Assembly (NCBI GenBank): GCA_020544565.1
Contig: CP078014.1
Location: 1,246,574 to 1,310,573, forward strand
Reading direction: 5' to 3'
Length of the DNA: 64,000 nt
DNA from: Bradyrhizobiaceae bacterium
GTDB lineage: Bacteria; Pseudomonadota; Alphaproteobacteria; Rhizobiales; Xanthobacteraceae
Shown: positions 63,288 through 64,000 of the stretch, in pieces
How the letters are laid out: the number at the start of each line of letters is the position of its first letter
Numbering within the stretch: position 1 is the first letter of the stretch
Notes under the pieces: generated by a model
Databases searched by the model: none
What the model was told of the DNA's origin: nothing
Seen by the model: only the letters and a program-made list of their open reading frames with translations
Translations under genes and position numbers: made by a program

Positions 63288-63436
63288 GGATGATCCTTAT
63301 CAACGGTGGAGGGATGAATGCCGGACGACGTCCGGAAACGACCGGAGACCCGGTTAGTTTCCTCCGGAGAAAGATGCAAGTGCATTGATCCCGGCACTCC
63401 GCCCCCGGCGATCACATCCGCGTCATGGATACCGCG

Positions 63437-64000
63437 TCACGGCGCGACCCATCCGCTGACCCCGAGAATCTCGTCGTTGTGCTCGCCGAGCTTCGGTGCG
63501 CCCGAATGGGGATGCGGCCGCTGCCCGTCGAACGCGATCGGCAAGCCGATCACGCGCAGGCCGCTGCCCGGCAGCGCGCGCATCAGATCGGATGCCTTGA
63601 ACTGTTCGGTCTGCTCCAGTTCGGCGATAGTGTTGACCGGGCTGCACGGCACGCCGACCGCCTGGAAGACGGCGATCCATTCCGCACGCGAGCGCGTCCG
63701 CACCACACCGGCGATCAGGCCGATCAGCACGTCGCGGTGCGCGACGCGGTCCCTGCCCAGCGCGAAGCGCGGATCGCTGGCCCATTCGGGAAAGCCGAGG
63801 GCTGCGGCAAGCTTGTGGAACAGGCGGTCGTAGCCGGCCGCGATCACCATCGGAAGGTCGGCAGTCTCGAACACCTGATACGGCACGATGGACGGCGTCG
63901 CGGTTCCGGTCCGCTGCGACAGCTCGCCAGTGACATGATAGGTCGCCAGCGCAGAATCCACCCACGCCGCCGCGGTGTCGAGCAGCGAGGTGTCGATGAC
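63437..64000 (-). CDS. CaiB/BaiF-type CoA transferase, 5' end outside window
   Basis: C-terminal 187 residues; the frame is open to the edge (VIDTSLLDTAAAW precedes the first in-window GTG). The segment YDRLFHKLAAALGFPEWASDPRFALGRDRVAHRDVLIGLIAGVVRTRSRAEWIAVFQAVGVPCSPVNTIAEL is diagnostic of type III CoA transferases. The catalytic Asp lies in the missing N-terminal part. It would transfer CoA between carboxylic acids; the substrate is not predictable. Confidence 0.92.
   Translation of the reverse strand, partial: VIDTSLLDTAAAWVDSALATYHVTGELSQRTGTATPSIVPYQVFETADLPMVIAAGYDRLFHKLAAALGFPEWASDPRFALGRDRVAHRDVLIGLIAGVVRTRSRAEWIAVFQAVGVPCSPVNTIAELEQTEQFKASDLMRALPGSGLRVIGLPIAFDGQRPHPHSGAPKLGEHNDEILGVSGWVAP

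Overview
The window looks like a chromosomal segment of an alphaproteobacterium of the Bradyrhizobium/Rhodopseudomonas/Nitrobacter/Afipia group (Nitrobacteraceae, formerly Bradyrhizobiaceae). The reasons are the high GC content, the gene order (gyrA-coaD-ppiA-ppiB-queA-tgt; erpA/dgt/argS/SPOR/nagZ/scpA/scpB/tatABC/serS/surE/pcm/nlpD; yajC-secD-secF; pdhA-pdhB-pdhC-lpdA with a lipoyl domain fused to E1 beta), an ExoR homologue, direct-repeat GTTC-N7-GTTC SOS boxes, and many palindromic intergenic repeats of the kind common in these genomes. It is mostly core genome. No phage, IS transposase, CRISPR array, rRNA or tRNA gene was found.

Layout. 1-2440: lower-GC accessory locus with a TetR regulator and two tandem, translationally coupled amidohydrolases, the second cut by the window edge. 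2772-9439: minus-strand run for gyrase A, CoA biosynthesis, two cyclophilins and queuosine synthesis. 9738-14715: ssb and uvrA, each with its own LexA-type box, separated by an outer-membrane beta-barrel gene. 14752-19651: small acetyltransferases, DUF3597, DUF2189, a copper-type YcnI-PCu(A)C fusion with a DUF2946 partner, and DUF1127. 19787-24339: trmFO, an MBL-fold hydrolase, a secreted alpha/beta hydrolase and an NDUFAF6-like phytoene-synthase-fold protein. 24336-28047: secF, secD and yajC, with an NDUFAF3-like Mth938 gene overlapping secF. 28257-46037: DUF815 ATPase, cell envelope, Tat, condensin, aminoacyl-tRNA synthetase and dNTPase genes. 46215-51345: an RND efflux pair followed by a secreted amidohydrolase. 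51688-55577: xthA, an orphan small gene, exoR and a LuxR-type regulator. 55769-62196: pyruvate dehydrogenase cluster containing an SGNH hydrolase. 62348-64000: ftsB-like gene, FMN reductase and a truncated CoA transferase.

Most unusual observations. (1) Two loci (25751-25916 and 51503-51665) each carry a head-to-head pair of long hairpins. The architecture is shared (conserved outer clamp, 3-nt A bulge, 23-nt loop in three of the four), but the paired stem sequence differs between loci. (2) serS carries an in-frame insert of about 75 codons and about 44% GC in its catalytic domain. (3) A GC-rich palindromic repeat family common between genes also lies in frame inside uvrA and pdhC and is translated. 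(4) Tgt lacks all three cysteines of its zinc site. (5) Homologues of two mitochondrial complex I assembly factors are adjacent and overlap each other next to secF. At least five palindromic repeat families occupy most intergenic gaps.
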